64,000 bases of DNA. Source: Acanthosepion esculentum. Its lineage: Eukaryota > Mollusca > Cephalopoda > Sepiida > Sepiidae. The translations under genes were made by a program, and so were the position numbers. Each line of letters starts with the position of its first letter. The first letter of the stretch is position 1. Below are positions 11,112 to 23,241 of the stretch, in pieces. Below the pieces are notes generated by a model. That model saw only the letters and a list, made by a program, of their open reading frames with translations, was not told the origin of the DNA and ran no database searches. The stretch spans positions 51,209,219-51,273,218 of the forward strand of contig OZ038487.1 of assembly GCA_964036315.1 (NCBI GenBank). Direction: 5' to 3'.

Positions 11112-11475
11112 TTGGCTCTACAGAAGGATGCTGTGAATGCCATAGACTGAACATGTGAATAATGACAATGTTTTATGGAAAATGTATAGAAAAAGGACAC
11201 TTTTACTTAATACCAGAAATGGATAGATGAAATTTCTTGAGCTATTTTTGAGGAAAGTGGGCTTGTAAAATTTAACACAAGACATACTGAAGGTAAAAGA
11301 ACCAGAGGAAAGCTGCAAATAATCTACCTAACAAACCCGTGTCAATGATCGTTAGTACAGGACTGGGGAAGGATAGCAAAAAGATAACTTGCACTTATAG
11401 GTACAAAGAATAGGAAGTTGTGGAGAGCCATGATCGCCAATGTCCTGTTGGGACACTGCACATACAAGAAGTATT
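11112..11475 (+). pseudogene. RTE-like LINE C-terminus
   Basis: Translation with stops gives WLYRRML..P.TEHVNNDNVL, KRTLLLNTRN, then a DRKLWRAMIANVLLGHCT-like end. This is the C-terminal signature of RTE-like endonuclease-RT proteins (canonically WxYRRMLxIPWTDHVSNEEVL..KRTLLLTIRKRQLxFLGHIMRKEG). Minus-strand copies of the same region lie at 12130, 25615, 39112, 45605 and 47590. It is 5'-truncated and dead. Confidence 0.7.
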
Positions 11476-11489
11476 GTAACAGTCATCTG

Positions 11490-11665
11490 TTTAATAAGTG
11501 GAATTGGAATGGTTAAATTCAAATTATGATCAAATCTGTTTCATTCTCTTTACACTAATGACCTTGGAAAAGGCATAACTCCATCTTCCTCCATCTATGG
11601 ATTAAATAGCAGTGGCAAAAAGTCTGGGAGAAGGAAAACTGAGTTTAAAATCTTGTGAATAATAG
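11490..11665 (+). mobile_element. S1 SINE copy
   Basis: A B-box-like GGTTAAATTCAAATT is followed by the S1 body (CCTTGGAAAAGGCAT, CTATGGATTAAATAGCAG, GAGAAGGAAAACT). Confidence 0.65.
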
Positions 11666-12129
11666 GAAAGACTGGGCTCTTTATCTTTGCTATGGAAACT
11701 AGTCTATTTGAAGAACAGCTCAAAGTTCAAAACCATTCTGAAGAGGGATGTCCCATCAAAACTAATAGACTTTGGGACTCGTAGTAGTGATCATGACTGT
11801 TTTATCAAGTTGCCATCTGCAAGATGGTTAATTCTCAGCCTTAGACTTAAAAGCCAAAGAGCAATAAAGGTAAATGCTTTAAAATCTAAAGATAAAAAGA
11901 CATACGATAAGATAAAAAGCTAATTAATTTGCAATGTTCAAGAGATGTTTTTTTTAGATGCTTTATCCTTTCAGAACATAGGAAGTCATGTTTCTCCACA
12001 GTTTCCCTCTGTTTAACATCTGTGAATTTCCATGACTTCTTGGGAAAAACAGTTAAGTATTTTTTTTTAAATACTATATCTCTTCAGAACAGAAAGCCAT
12101 TTTTCATGACAATAACTTTTCCACTACCT

Positions 12130-12475
12130 GTACATCCAGAAGAGGTGTACTTCTCCTATATGCCATGTTCTTTCAGAACGTGGGTGATCATGGTTCTCCA
12201 CAAATTTCTGTCCCTTGCAGCCCTTAGTAAATTTTTTCCTTATATCTCCCAGTCCCTGTTCTGCCAACTGTTTATAAAAGATTGTTAAGTAGGCTATGCA
12301 CTGTTTTCTTGCCTTCAATATATGCTGTAAGTGTCAAATTTTCCATGCCAACTTTCCTCATTATGTGCCCAAGAAATTTCAACTGCCTCTTTCTTATGCT
12401 ATGTATAAGCGTCTTTTTTGTTTCCATTTTCTCTAAAACTTTGCTGTTATCTGTTTTAGAGAACTACATTTTTTG
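12130..12475 (-). pseudogene. RTE-like LINE C-terminus
   Basis: The minus strand encodes pieces such as LAEQGLGDIRKKFTKGCKGQ and a WRTMI-like end at 12124-12318, preceded (12320-12475) by the KRTLxIRKRQLxFLGHIMRKxxLEN region in other frames. This matches the C-terminus of RTE-like LINEs. Frameshifted and truncated. Confidence 0.65.
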
Positions 12476-12489
12476 AGAAAATATTAAGA

Positions 12490-12880
12490 GCTTAATTATA
12501 TATGGATAACAGATTAAAATCTATGCATTATAGAAAAGGTTTATGATCAACTCTCAGCATTAGACATAAAAGCCTGTAAACAGGTAAAGTAGGTAAAAGG
12601 GTTCAAATTTAAGGATGAGAAGCTGTTCACTGCCTTCAACAGAAGAAACTCAATAACTTTTGTGATCAAAATCAAAATCAAAATTTCTTTTCTCAATTCT
12701 CCTGAGATGTCATCCATTTTTTTCAACATTTTTAAGATCCAATTTTTAAACAAAATGTTAGAGCTTAACCTATATAAGTGTAACAGCACAAAATCTCTAT
12801 ATGATGAAAATTCTTAGCCTCAGACATGAAAAATATCCATATTATTACCAGAAAATAATTGAGATATAATAAATGTACTA
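12490..12880. other. Unassigned AT-rich DNA
   Basis: No gene or recognised repeat. Confidence 0.3.
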
Positions 12881-12884
12881 ATAT

Positions 12885-13442
12885 ATATATATTTTTTTTA
12901 ATCATTTCACCCCAAGCAAGGCAATAAAACCACTAACGTGCAGGGGGGGGGGGTATTTGAGCGTGAAAGAATATATGAAAAAGAAAAACATTATTAAGAA
13001 GTGAAAACAATAAAAGGACAGGAATTAAGAAGCCAGAAGATAACATTTGACATTGCACTTAAATTTTTGAAGATCAAAGTTGGCTGGAAAGTAAGAAGCC
13101 AGAAGAGATTTCCACAAGCGAGAAGTGCAAGAGAAGAAACTGTTAACATGGAACATATGGTTACATCTAACCATTTCAAATGTAAAATGATGAGATCTTA
13201 TTTCCAATCTAGTACTGTGCTTAAATTCATAAAGTTTAAGTACCATAGATGAAAGTTCATCAGACCATGAAAATATTTATAGAAAAGGCACAGGAAAGCT
13301 ACATTATGGTGGTGAGAAAGGGATTGAAGCCAAGATGCCAGGTCAGGAGAAACAACATTGCAGATTTTACTTTGGATTTCATTGGATCTCTAAATATATA
13401 GCAGGAGCATCAGACCATATGTGACAGGAATATTCAAAGCAT
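12885..13442 (-). mobile_element. LINE A 3' portion, first part
   Basis: On the minus strand the LINE A 3' end (CTTGGGGTGAAATGATTAAA) lies at 12893-12912. Upstream is coding debris: LYEFKHSTRLEIRSHHFTFE, FFSCTSRLWKSL, FDLQKFKCNVK, and farther up SKICNVVSPDLASWLQSLSHHHNV. These match the C-terminal RT region of Jockey/CR1-like LINEs. A G11 run lies at 12943-12953. It is interrupted at 13443 by an S1 SINE and resumes at 13776. Confidence 0.75.
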
Positions 13443-13775
13443 GGTTGAATGGTCAGTCAGTCAGTTATATGCCATGCATGATACATCCTTAAGCGATCAT
13501 GTACCTTTCGATACATGACTGACAAGGCAGATTTTTTCCCACAGTGGGTTGCCATTTCATTTTGTGGTAGACCAGTTGCCATCCAAGGCTACAGAACACA
13601 GTCTGTTCTGCTATTTACCCATAGCTAGCAGGGAGAAGAATAGGATTCATACCTTTCCCAAGGGTATGAGCATGTAAGTGAATGTAATGGATTTGACTGG
13701 AATTCGAACTTGGCTCTTTGATTCCTCAATCCGAGCCACTATCCATTACTCCACCGTGTCTCCAGGGTTGAATGG
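13443..13775 (-). mobile_element. S1 SINE inserted in LINE A with 10-bp target duplication
   Basis: GGTTGAATGG occurs at 13443-13452 and again at 13766-13775, bracketing a 313-bp minus-strand S1 SINE. Its head has A-box-like CGGTGGAGTAATGG and B box AAGTTCGAATTCC. The body carries CCCTTGGGAAAGGTATGAAT, and the 3' end terminates in an ACTGACTGACTGA run. This is the best-preserved S1 copy in the window and defines the family's full length at about 310 bp. Confidence 0.85.
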
Positions 13776-13990
13776 TAGATTTATAAATATGTAAGATAGA
13801 TTTGGGCAAGAAAAATTGTCAAGCACAACACAGTGAACAAACTTTTTTATCAGAATAGTAGTAGACCTAGCAAATTATTTAAAATAATCTTTCGACTTCA
13901 TGTCAGTGGAAAACGCTAGCCCGAAAAGGTGCAATGAGTCACTCTCATGGATGTTAGCATCTACCATGTTTATGGAAGGCAGATTTTACC
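13776..13990 (-). mobile_element. LINE A, second part (upstream of SINE)
   Basis: Continuation of the LINE A fragment. The minus strand shows SLCRARQFF-like and SILHIYKSTIQP-like codons in broken frames at 13776-13840. Upstream of that is sequence similar to the region at 39870-39960. Confidence 0.6.
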
Positions 13991-14149
13991 AATGAAATAC
14001 TATAGAATATTGTCAAATGAAGCACATCAATATATTTTTTAACATTTTTCAGTCTATTTTTTTAATAAAGTTTACAAATTACAAGACTTGAGAGCCACTC
14101 AAGGCATAGAGTTATTGTTTGAGATGTGTGATATAAATATATGATGGGA

Positions 14150-14478
14150 GGATGAAAAAGGTAGATAATGACTCCCTTGTCTTGAAGCAGTTAAGATTGT
14201 AGTGTTCAGGGAAGCATCCACAAAAGATTCTGTACCACAAAGTAGCATTTCTTGGGAAAAAAAAGACTGAGTGGAACTTCCTGTTAACAATTGGAATACA
14301 GAGAAAATGAGGGTGAGTTGACAGTGTGAATGTTGCATAGCATATCCCAGTTATAAAGATATGAACTGATGGAAAAAGAGTGAAAATATGCCATAGAAAT
14401 TGTGATAGAACAATGATTGATTTCCAATGTTGCATCTGAGGGAAAGAGGCACTTGAGGGTCTGATGAAAAGTGAAGAC
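14150..14478 (-). pseudogene. LINE B C-terminal fragment
   Basis: The minus strand encodes FFFPRNATLWYRIFCGCFPE followed by HYNLNCFKTRE. This matches the ..RTATLWNRLPRGCFPDHYNLNLFKSRVN.. C-terminus of a LINE related to family A. Copies are at 33580, 34684/36133, 44661 and 49640. Confidence 0.65.
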
Positions 14479-14481
14479 TAA

Positions 14482-15225
14482 GTGGCTCCAGATCATAGAC
14501 AAAACTTTTGGCTTACCATCAGCATGGGTGATGTCAGACCTATAGAGAGTAACACACTGTGCCTTCTTGGCCTCACATTTTCAGCTGACTTGAAGTGGAG
14601 CAACTACATTAAATCAATAACTGCATCTACTGCAAGGAAAGTTCGGTCATTATGTCATGTCAGAAAATCTTTCTCATCAGAATCCATCTTGCACATTTAC
14701 AAATTTACCATTCCTCAGTGTATTGAATACTATTGCTATATCTGGCCTGGTGCTCCTACCATTCGTCTTGAGGTTCTTGACAAAATCCAAAGATGGATAT
14801 GTAATGTAATCGATCCAGACCACACATCTTGACTTTCTCACAGATGTGACATAGCTTCTCTCTGTCTTTTCTACAAATATTTTCATGGTTGTAACAACAA
14901 GTTTTTTTGTTCAATGGTGCTCTGACTACATGAATTTACGTGTGCAACTAGATTGGCATCTAGGTCCCACCTGTTTAATGCTGAAATAGCTAAATGAAAC
15001 CACCACTTCTACTCCAACAGTGTCTTTTCTTGCACTTCCCACCTGTGGAACTCCCATCCATTGACTTGCTTCCCTGTTAACTACAATCTTCAAAACTTAA
15101 ATGCAATGTCAATAGCTATCTTCTGTCTTCTTGAATCCTGTTCATCTTTTGTCCTTTTTTAAATCTTCCCTATACTCAGTCTTTTGTCTCACTTTCACTC
15201 CCTGAAACCTCTTGTATACTAGCAG
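14482..15225 (+). pseudogene. LINE A C-terminal RT fragment
   Basis: The frame at 14482-14832 contains LCLLGLTFSADLKWSNYIKS, SESILHIYKFTIPQCIEYYC and VLDKIQRWICNVIDPD. After a TGA it continues with HRCDIASLCLFYKYFHGC and, in shifted frames, SCTSHLWNS and NYNLQN. This is the thumb-to-C-terminus region of a Jockey/CR1-like RT; the catalytic palm lies outside the copy. Stops and frameshifts make it a pseudogene. Confidence 0.75.
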
Positions 15226-15814
15226 CCTAATTTGACTCATGTACACAAACTTTAAATTTAGGGCTGAAAATTTTTTAATGTTCTATGGACTGATTTATTT
15301 ATATTATCAAGTATAGTATAGCCTTGCCTGTAATTAGTTATTTGCTAGAAATTCTTGGTGGAAAGAGAAAGTTTTGAAATTTTATGTATTAATCGTTTTT
15401 GTTTTAATTTGATATTTGCTATGTCATATATCTTAAGATTAGTCATAATCTTTACAATGAATTCTCACTTAAGATGAAACCATATTTGAATTTTTGAGAA
15501 GGAGAATCATTGTTTATTAGTTCTTCAGTAGTATTTCTTTCATCTTAAATTCTGTAGCTTTTTAGTGCAACAACCAGATCATCATTCTGTAATTATCAAG
15601 TAGTGTACACCAGAAATAAAGAATAAACCTCTGGCAAGATTTGAATTCATTTGCTCTTGGGAAACATTTTATCCATGATGATATCTGGCTGAGGAGTTCA
15701 CAAAGGCTCATCAGCAGGAATCCTTCTAATTTAGCCATATAAATTCCTTTCTTTCTCTGAATGCCATATGCTGCCATCTGGTTTTAGATTTTCATTTCTC
15801 CTGAGTTAATTGGG
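15226..15814. other. Unassigned DNA
   Basis: No confident gene. A 71-codon minus frame at 15562-15777 has no recognisable motif. Confidence 0.3.
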
Positions 15815-15975
15815 TTGTGCAGATGGTATAATATATAACAGCTCATAATAAGAAACCAGCGAACACAGTTTAAATTCCAGTCATATTCATTACATTCCCT
15901 TATGTGAAAATACCCTTAGGAAAGGTATGAATATATCTCTTCTCTCCCATCTATGGGTTAAATAAAAGGACTTCT
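15815..15975 (+). mobile_element. S1 SINE copy
   Basis: Decayed A box GTGCAGATGG and B box AGTTTAAATTCC, then ACCCTTAGGAAAGGTATGAA and CTATGGGTTAAATAAAAGGA. Confidence 0.65.
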
Positions 15976-16850
15976 TTCAAGAAAAGAAACAGTTATCTCC
16001 AAAAATTGTTAATGCAATATTCACTCACAAATTAAAAAAGAATTATTCTTACAATTCAAGATATGTTTCATCATTAAATAACAAACATGGTTGATAAGAC
16101 ATAAAAATGAATGAATAAATCAATCAATCCTGAGTTAATTGTACTAATTTACATTAATTAACCGAAACAATCTATAAAATGATATAGGCTAAATCATCCC
16201 ATATTTTACTGTCATGTGTGATAAATAAATGGTGACCGAGAGTAAAAGAGAAATAATTTTTGTCTTTGAAATTCAGTTCTTTAAGACTGGAAAATTTCAA
16301 TTTCTAGGATATGGAGGATTTCTTTGTAAAAATTTCCCTATATCTATTTTATATGCCATAAAAGGTACTTTTCTAATTTGTTCTTCTGTGGTCATTAAGT
16401 TTTTTTGGTTAATTACCAGATGTATCAGAAATTTATATTTCTGGGTCAAAACTCAAACATGGACATAAACTAGAGCGCTATACTGAACAAGCAGAAATTG
16501 TTTCTCACATTATTTGTTGTTTTTAAATTTTCCTAATTTTTAGAAAACTAATGATGGGATCCATGGAAATATTTGTGCTATTAATGTGAAAGATATTTGC
16601 TATATTATGCATAAATCACAGTATACTGAATATCACTATTATAATATTTTCAGAATTATACCAGATTTTCCAAGTTTCACATTATTAGCCAAGTTACTGA
16701 AACTCCAAGACACATTATGTCGTTATGGAAAATTACAATTACAGAATGTGTGCAATATTCAAAGACTTGACGGAAATACTGAAAACAAATGCATTGTAAT
16801 GACAACAAAATTAGAAAGATAAAATTAATACGAAATGTATGATCTCTGTT
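15976..16850. other. Unassigned AT-rich DNA
   Basis: Short open frames only, with no motif or repeat recognised. Confidence 0.3.
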
Positions 16851-16854
16851 CTGA

Positions 16855-17345
16855 ATCTAGTTTTAAGCATTGTTCATCTATGAATTTCATAAGCTGTTGC
16901 ATTTCTTCATACGAAAAAAACTACACAGCATCCAGAATGGCATTAAAATGTTAATCTTTGCAGGTAAATTTCTCTTCCCCAATATAACCTTTATCTTCAG
17001 AATATTGCAAAAGTTTTCACTAGGTTTTAAAAAGCTGGTCACTTCGTCAAATAAATTTTTTAAAAATCCATTTTATTCAGATATTCACTAGATTTCTTTG
17101 TTAAATGTGGTGGAGCATTGTCAGACATAAAAGTGATCTTTCTGAACTCTTTGGATTCTTCTTGAACCATGGTTCTATCTGCACCTTCAAAAATGTACAT
17201 TTGAATTGTCATTTCCAAATCATCTGGTTCCCAACTATAAGCCCACCATTTTGCCAACTCTCACTAGTCACAAAAGTTTTGTCATTTGATGTAAGACCCA
17301 ACCTTTGGTTGTATTTCATGTTGTCTAGATTCTTCAGATCCCAGT
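16855..17345 (-). pseudogene. Tc1-like transposase C-terminal half, decayed
   Basis: A minus-strand frame (17060-17257) contains KWWAYSWEPDDLEMTIQMYI and FMSDNAPPHLTKKSSEYLNK. The DNAPPH is a typical second catalytic Asp block of Tc1/mariner transposases. Read through stops in the same frame, the strand continues as SEDKGYIGEEKFTCKD, HFNAILDAV and EEMQQLMKFIDEQCLKLD. These match the kxxYexGKQFxSKDELWNAI...xxLxxSMxxRL C-terminus. The third acidic block (SPDLNPIE) is missing or degraded around 17000-17060. Several in-frame stops make it inactive. The N-terminal part (to about 17990) may also be present but is too decayed to call. Confidence 0.6.
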
Positions 17346-17995
17346 TCCACATCCCAGACTGAATTAATGATGGACAATTTTCTTAGTTTTTGTTTTGCTT
17401 TATTCCAATTGGAAGATACAGTAATTATAACATTGTTTCTTGGAGCAAGAGAAAAGAGGAAGAAAGAAAAGACAAATGTCAACAGACAGGCAAACAGAGC
17501 CAAATTTGGGCACTACAAGGAGTCTTCACTCTTCCATTCTCACAAATGTACAGACTTCCTTTGTTATTTTTGATCTGATATTAAAAGTTAAAGAGACAAT
17601 CCATCACTGTCATATTTCGATGCCCTCAGGGTTCAAACCATTCCTTCTCAGTTTGGACTGTCAGAGATCTGACCAGTACAGTAGGGTTTGTCATTTTGAA
17701 CAATTTGACACATTCTGTAACAAGCTTCAACATTTCCTTATTGCCAAAATGCCTGAAAATTACATAGTTCAACAAAAAAAGATTTTTAATCGCTTCTCTC
17801 TTTATACAGATCAGTCAGATAATGTTCTAAACTTAACCTTTATCAGATTTGCTTTGGAGTTCTAAGATTTTCAATGAATTTCTTATCAATTTGATGATAC
17901 ATACTGATCATTTTGGCAATTTCCAGAATTGTTTTACTTTTGCAAGTTCTAAAGTTATTAAACATTTCACTTTCTATCTCAAATCAGACTTTTTT
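17346..17995. other. Unassigned, possibly transposon 5' remnant
   Basis: A minus-strand stretch near 17880-17970 reads RTCKSKTILEIAKMISMYHQ, weakly like a transposase helix-turn-helix start. The plus-strand 141-codon frame at 17440-17865 has no recognisable domain and is not called a gene. Confidence 0.25.
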
Positions 17996-17999
17996 TTTC

Positions 18000-18350
18000 T
18001 TTTTTAAGCATATCAAGCAAGGCTGGAAGCCACTAGTATGCAGGGGGTTACAGAAGGTTTGGAGGAAGAGCAGATAGGAGTGGTAAAGGAGAGGATGTGG
18101 AGAAATATAGTGGATCGATCAAGGCTAGGGGGTTACAGAAGATTTGGAGTGAGAGCAGATAGGAATGAAAGGTGAAAGGATGTGGAGAAGGGAAGAAGAT
18201 AGATCAAGGCAGCTGGAGATGTCGATTGACGTTACACTTAAATAGTTGGAGCTTGTATTTGTCAGGGAAGCAGGAATAAGGAAGGAAGTTCCACAGGCGA
18301 GATGTGCGAGACATGAAGCTATTGGAGTAGAAGTGCAACTGATTTTAAAA
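18000..18350 (-). mobile_element. LINE A 3' end
   Basis: Closely similar to 40070-40420. The minus strand has the family 3' UTR (CAGCCTTGCTTGATATGCTT with A-tail complement at 17990-18007) and, upstream, the C-terminal coding end including the ancestral TGA stop after CAGCTGCCT. Confidence 0.75.
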
Positions 18351-18579
18351 TGTTGTAGTTGTCTATTTGGGGCTTCAAAAATCAGGACATTTTATAAAAA
18401 TGGTTACCATTTGTTTACAACAGTGAAGAATGATCCAGCTTTCATGGGAAGTCTGTAGATTGCTGTTACTATCATTCAACAAATAGACCTTTAAATACCA
18501 ATAAGTATTTATTCTATATATCGAGAAATCAAGAAGTCATTAATAATGTGAAATGTAGTGCATTGCCCAAGTACACACA

Positions 18580-18690
18580 TAAAATGATTTATTGTACAAA
18601 CTGCACTTCTTACTCTGTAAAAGTCTACCTTGATTGTCTCTCAGGACTTGTACAGGGCGAACATCATTGTGTTAAAAATAAATAGAACAT
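18580..18690 (+). mobile_element. LINE B 3' end
   Basis: CTTGTACAGGGCGAACATCA followed by an A-rich tail at about 18650-18690 matches the LINE B 3' terminus seen at 34060-34104 and 45025-45064. Confidence 0.6.
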
Positions 18691-18889
18691 ACATATATTG
18701 AACAAAGAGATACAAAAACTGTCCTATAAAAATGTAGATACTTTCTGAATAATGCTATGCCACTTCAGGATGAAGGCAATCATGGTTTTTCATTGATTCT
18801 CTTTCTTTAGAAACTGTGGATTACCATGATTTCTGGGGTAAGATAATGGAGTGTTTTCCCATTATCTTTTTCCCACTATTGAATTCAGA

Positions 18890-19095
18890 ATAATCCTTTC
18901 CCTAGATTGGCTGCTGCACAATACTAAAAAATTCAGTTTACTCAATTATTTAACTCTTAGTTACCAGATGAAGAGATGGATACATGCTTTTCCCAAGACA
19001 TTAGTACAAAAGTGAATGTAACAGACAGGGCCAGAATTTGAACTTAGCATGCTGATTCCAATTTTTGCAGTGATAATCATTAAACCACCTGCACA
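18890..19095 (-). mobile_element. S1 SINE copy
   Basis: The minus strand carries a head with B-box-like AAGTTCAAATTC (19030-19045), an A-box region near 19060-19090 and the body CTTGGGAAAAGCATGTATCC. Confidence 0.6.
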
Positions 19096-20360
19096 TCCTT
19101 TAATAACGTTCAGGCACAAAAGTATAACAGAATCAGATCAAGGATTTAAAATTGAAAATGATTTTAAATTTAAAAAGAAACTTTTGAGTGACTGAAGCCT
19201 ATGGGTCTTGGTGAAGACCACACTTCTTTGAACTTTGTAGACTATTGAATCACAAACAAAGAAATGTACCGACTAACAGAAACCACACCACTTGAAGACA
19301 TTGCAAGACTTTTCAACAGTAGACACAACCAAAATAGATATCAAATGTCACTCAAAGAGAGAATAATGACATAATCAAGATGTCGATGTTCCACACTCTA
19401 TCAAATAAAAGGTTAGGAAGGAAACCTTCATCAATAATGGAAAAAGTGATAATAGCTACTGGACTTGAGAAAACTATTTTCCTGGAAAATTGTTTTAAGA
19501 GAAGGATTGGCTGTTCATTCAATGAATGTCAAATGTTTTTCTTATAAGGAAATTATAATATTACCATTACCACTTTCTTTCTGGGATAATGAAATTCAAT
19601 AATAATGGTTTAGTTAGTTTAAAGATTATATCATTCATTAAGGAATAAATGAAATTCAAGTTGATAATGGAAGCAAATATTTAAAAACTGATTTTTTAAA
19701 GGCAGATCATGTTAGGAAATAAAGAAAAACTTTAAAATCTAGTTTAAATGGTTTACATGAAATTCAATGACAGAGAATAAAAGTATTGATTTTTTTGATA
19801 ATGCAGGAGACTATATTCAATAGAATAGACCTTTTCTCACCAGAGTTTGATCTCTGCTAACTTTTATGGCTTAATGATAAGGATGAGATGTGTTTGATCT
19901 TTACTTTAAGTCTTGACTTAATCAGGCATCAAAATGCAAATGATTGTGCTTAATCAGTGAACCATTAAGCAGAAGTAAAATTCACCATTCATTGTGGATT
20001 TGTTTTCCTCAAGAAGTGTGTCTATAGTAGATTCACTGAATAACAAAAGTGGCTTTAGCATTTTCTCTATTGAGCAGAAATCAGTTTAAACTCTTCTTGA
20101 CTTGCTAACTTTTATATGTACGTATTTATACACATTCATTCATCACTGTTTATATACAAACTGAGAGAGAAATGAATTACATATGATGCTGGATCAATAA
20201 GTCTCTAGCCTGACACATAATCAGGAACTGAATTCATAAGTTAATTAAGTGCATAGATAACAAATGACATTATTTATTATTTTGCACAAAAAATATATTT
20301 CTTAAATAAGTGCTTCTTTTACCATTAGGCTATGGAATTATTGATATGCTTAGACACACA
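19096..20360. other. Unassigned AT-rich DNA
   Basis: No gene, RNA or repeat family recognised over about 1.25 kb. Confidence 0.35.

Positions 20361-20412
<52 letters not shown>
20361..20412. repeat. (TA)n microsatellite
   Basis: About 50 bp of uninterrupted TA. Confidence 0.95.
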
Positions 20413-20413
<1 letters not shown>

Positions 20414-21398
20414 AAAATAACAGAGAGAGTTTTTGTCCCCCAAATCATTAAGCAATGAATTACTGGAAAATAATGCTTTAGGGGAAGTAGTCTTTGTAAT
20501 TAAAGTTCTCATTATTAAAAAATATAACATTAAACTATATATTACTAAAACTCTAATCTTGAATCTATGTATGTGCATTCTTGAGATATGGCTTTAATGA
20601 TACATAATACCATAACAACTCATGCCAAGTGCAATGCCAAATTTCATTAAAATTAGACAAGGAGCTCTTGAGCTAGGGACGATTTTTTTACATTAGAATT
20701 TTTTTATAAACAGATATCTCAGATGTTGGACAAGTATTTGATAGGTGAAGAATCTAAGTGGGTGTGTCATTGTAAAACATGATGTGTAGAGCTGGAAAAC
20801 TGTGTCATGTGACTTGATGGTAAATAAATAGATGCATGCTGGATTGTTGCCATTAATGTAAGAAACAAGTACATATAATAAAAAAATTACCTAGAAAAAT
20901 GAAACTAAGTGCACAAAAAGGAGACATTCCTACTTTATGTTATATCAATAAATATCACTCTCCCTAAGCAGACAATTGCTGTTTGTTTTTTTTTCATGAC
21001 CTTCATCTTTGAAAATTATAATATGATAAATACTAAAATTAGTATAAAATTTTCACCTCAAGGCTAGTATTACTTGAATGGTACGTGTGATATCAGTTTG
21101 CAATTCCATTCTAAGAAAGTAAACTTTTTCCAGCAGGGCAATTTTTGCATTAAAGATATTTCAAGTTAAAGCTAAGTTATTGTCCTGAAACAATGACAGG
21201 CTTATGTCATTCTGGTATTGTTAATTTATTTATTGTTCTGAAAGGCTGTTGTTTTAACATTTATCATTGAATTTCCAGGTGAATTTCATTAAGAAAATAA
21301 TGTAAAGCAGCAATTTATTTCACCAATTTTAAAAGCCCTTCCACTTATTAATTAATTGTTGCATTTGATCTAAGTAATATCATATAATGTGAGTAATA
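20413..21398. other. Unassigned AT-rich DNA
   Basis: No gene, RNA or repeat family recognised. Confidence 0.35.
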
Positions 21399-21448
21399 AT
21401 AATAATTATAATATATTGTACTGCAAATATAAATTAAAATAGGCATAA

Positions 21449-22219
21449 TCTCTATCTATAAAAGGCAGGATGTGTGTGTGTGTGTGTAACGAATGCACGG
21501 CAGCAATTTTCGACGGATTTGCACCAAAATTTACATGCACATGCTCCAAGTTAGTGGAAGGCCAAGACTAACTTTGTATTTCCCAACTCCCATCAATAGT
21601 GGAAATAATCGATTTTTTCATGCTTCTACGGCAGTTTTCATGTAGTTTGCATCCATTTTTCACTGGCCAGAGTGTGAGCCTATAGCTGGCTGCCACGAAT
21701 AGACAGGAAGATTCTATTGGCCAGTGTGAGAGCCAACAGCTGACTGACATGAATGTTAACTAGCATGCTAGCATGCAAAAAAAATCGATAGCTGCATTCG
21801 TCACAAGTGGGAAAAATTTAAATCTACATGGCACTTTACTCGAATTGGCTCATTCACTTGCTTAATCTCAACATTGATTCTGATTCCGCAGAACTGGGTT
21901 GGGTGTGAAAAAGTATTTGTTCTTAATATTCTTCATACAGTTTTTCCAGTTATGAGTCCTTTTTTAAAGCTAGTCATTTTGTGTTCATTTTGTTTAGTTC
22001 TTTTTTCGTAACAGATTTAATGTTTAGTATAGAGCTTAGAAAAAAAATTTGCAGTGTGAGATCGGCAAGAAGTAAAGCATGTAGCAACATCAGTACGGCA
22101 AAGGGCACTCCTTTAAAGGCAAGGAAGGGCAAAAATATTTTAAGTCAAGTGATAGCGATTGCTGTATGAGTTGTACGATTTTTTAATCAAGCACGGGCAA
22201 CGCCGGGCCATGCTGCTAG
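21449..22219 (+). mobile_element. Non-autonomous Helitron
   Basis: A 771-bp element begins TCTCTATCTATAAAAGG and ends GCTAG, with a GC-rich palindromic GGGCAACGCCGGGCC just before the terminus. The 5' TC, the 3' CTAG and the subterminal hairpin are the hallmarks of Helitrons, and it lies between a host A (21448) and T (22220). A (GT)n run sits near 21472-21488. No Rep/helicase frame is present. The other arm of the fold-back preserves the uninterrupted sequence GCATAATTAATAATAAAATT, giving an internal empty-site control. Confidence 0.88.
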
Positions 22220-22306
22220 TTAATAAAATTGATAATATTGTTACATCATCATTTTGTATTATGAACTGCTTTTAAAAGGAACACAATGGGTAAAATTGGG
22301 TGATCT

Positions 22307-22441
<135 letters not shown>

Positions 22442-22584
22442 TAGACCACCCATTTTTATCCTTTGTGTTCCTTTTAAAAGTAGTTCATGATGCAAAATGA
22501 TGATGTAGCAATATTATCAATTTTATTATTAATTATGCATATTTTAATTTATATTTGCAATACAACTTATTATAATATATATAC

Positions 22585-22925
22585 ATTACATTCACTTACG
22601 TGCTAACACCATTGGGAAAGGTGTGAATCCTCTTCTTCTCCCTCTAGCTATGGGTAAATAGCAGGACAGACTGGGTTCTATAGCCTTGGACGGCAACTGG
22701 TCTAGGAGAAGGACAACTTTGAATTCAAAACCTGCAGAGGGTCGTTTGGGGACCTTGTGGTATTCGTTGCACCAGGTCCCTGTATTCATCCCTCCAAAAA
22801 GTGTGGATGGCCCTACACAAAGCCTTCACCACTATAATCAAATCTTGTGTGGGTGTCCGGCTTTCAGTTTCTGGGAACTGATCTGTCTGGCCCTCATACG
22901 TCGACTTCGACGGGAGAGTCCATCA
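22585..22925 (+). mobile_element. S1 SINE, 5'-truncated, with extended 3' body
   Basis: Starts within the S1 body (ATTGGGAAAGGTGTGAATCC, CTATGGGTAAATAGCAGGAC). After AAAACCTGCAGAGG it continues into a GC-richer 180-bp segment (GTCCCTGTATTCATCCC, TCGACTTCGACGGGAG) up to a (TA)n tract. No tRNA head is present. The extra 3' segment may be a longer S1 variant or another repeat. Confidence 0.6.
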
Positions 22926-22937
22926 TATATATATATA

Positions 22938-23237
22938 TATGTCATTCACAGACAGTACTGTTTCGCTGTATCACAGCTCCTCAGTGGAACTAGACTTCCG
23001 AATGCCTCAAGCCAGGATTGAAACTCAACTAATTTGGTGTCAGCCAGAGCTATCTTCACTCGGTAGAGTTACACAACTAAATCTAGTGTATTGTTTTTAC
23101 AAATGTAAACAAATGCCAATCAGCCAAAGTGCTCCATTCATTTTACTGAAGAGCTTTGCATTAGTGCAGGTGGCTGTTGTTTATAGAATTAGCTTATCAC
23201 TCAACAGTGCTCATTTGAAATGTATTTTCAAGAGCTA
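22938..23237 (-). mobile_element. S2 SINE, first of a tandem pair
   Basis: Reverse complement of the S2 family: the 3' end (GAGCTGTGATACAGCGAAAC complement) is at about 22965-22984, next to a (TA)n tract at 22924-22939. The tRNA-like B box (GTTTCAATCCTGGC complement) is near 23015. The open frame is a chance translation of the SINE. Confidence 0.8.
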
Positions 23238-23241
23238 AATT

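Noticed and set aside
17440..17865. 141-codon plus-strand frame as a gene
   Set aside because: No domain is recognised. It overlaps decayed transposon sequence on the other strand and has ordinary AT-rich codon content.
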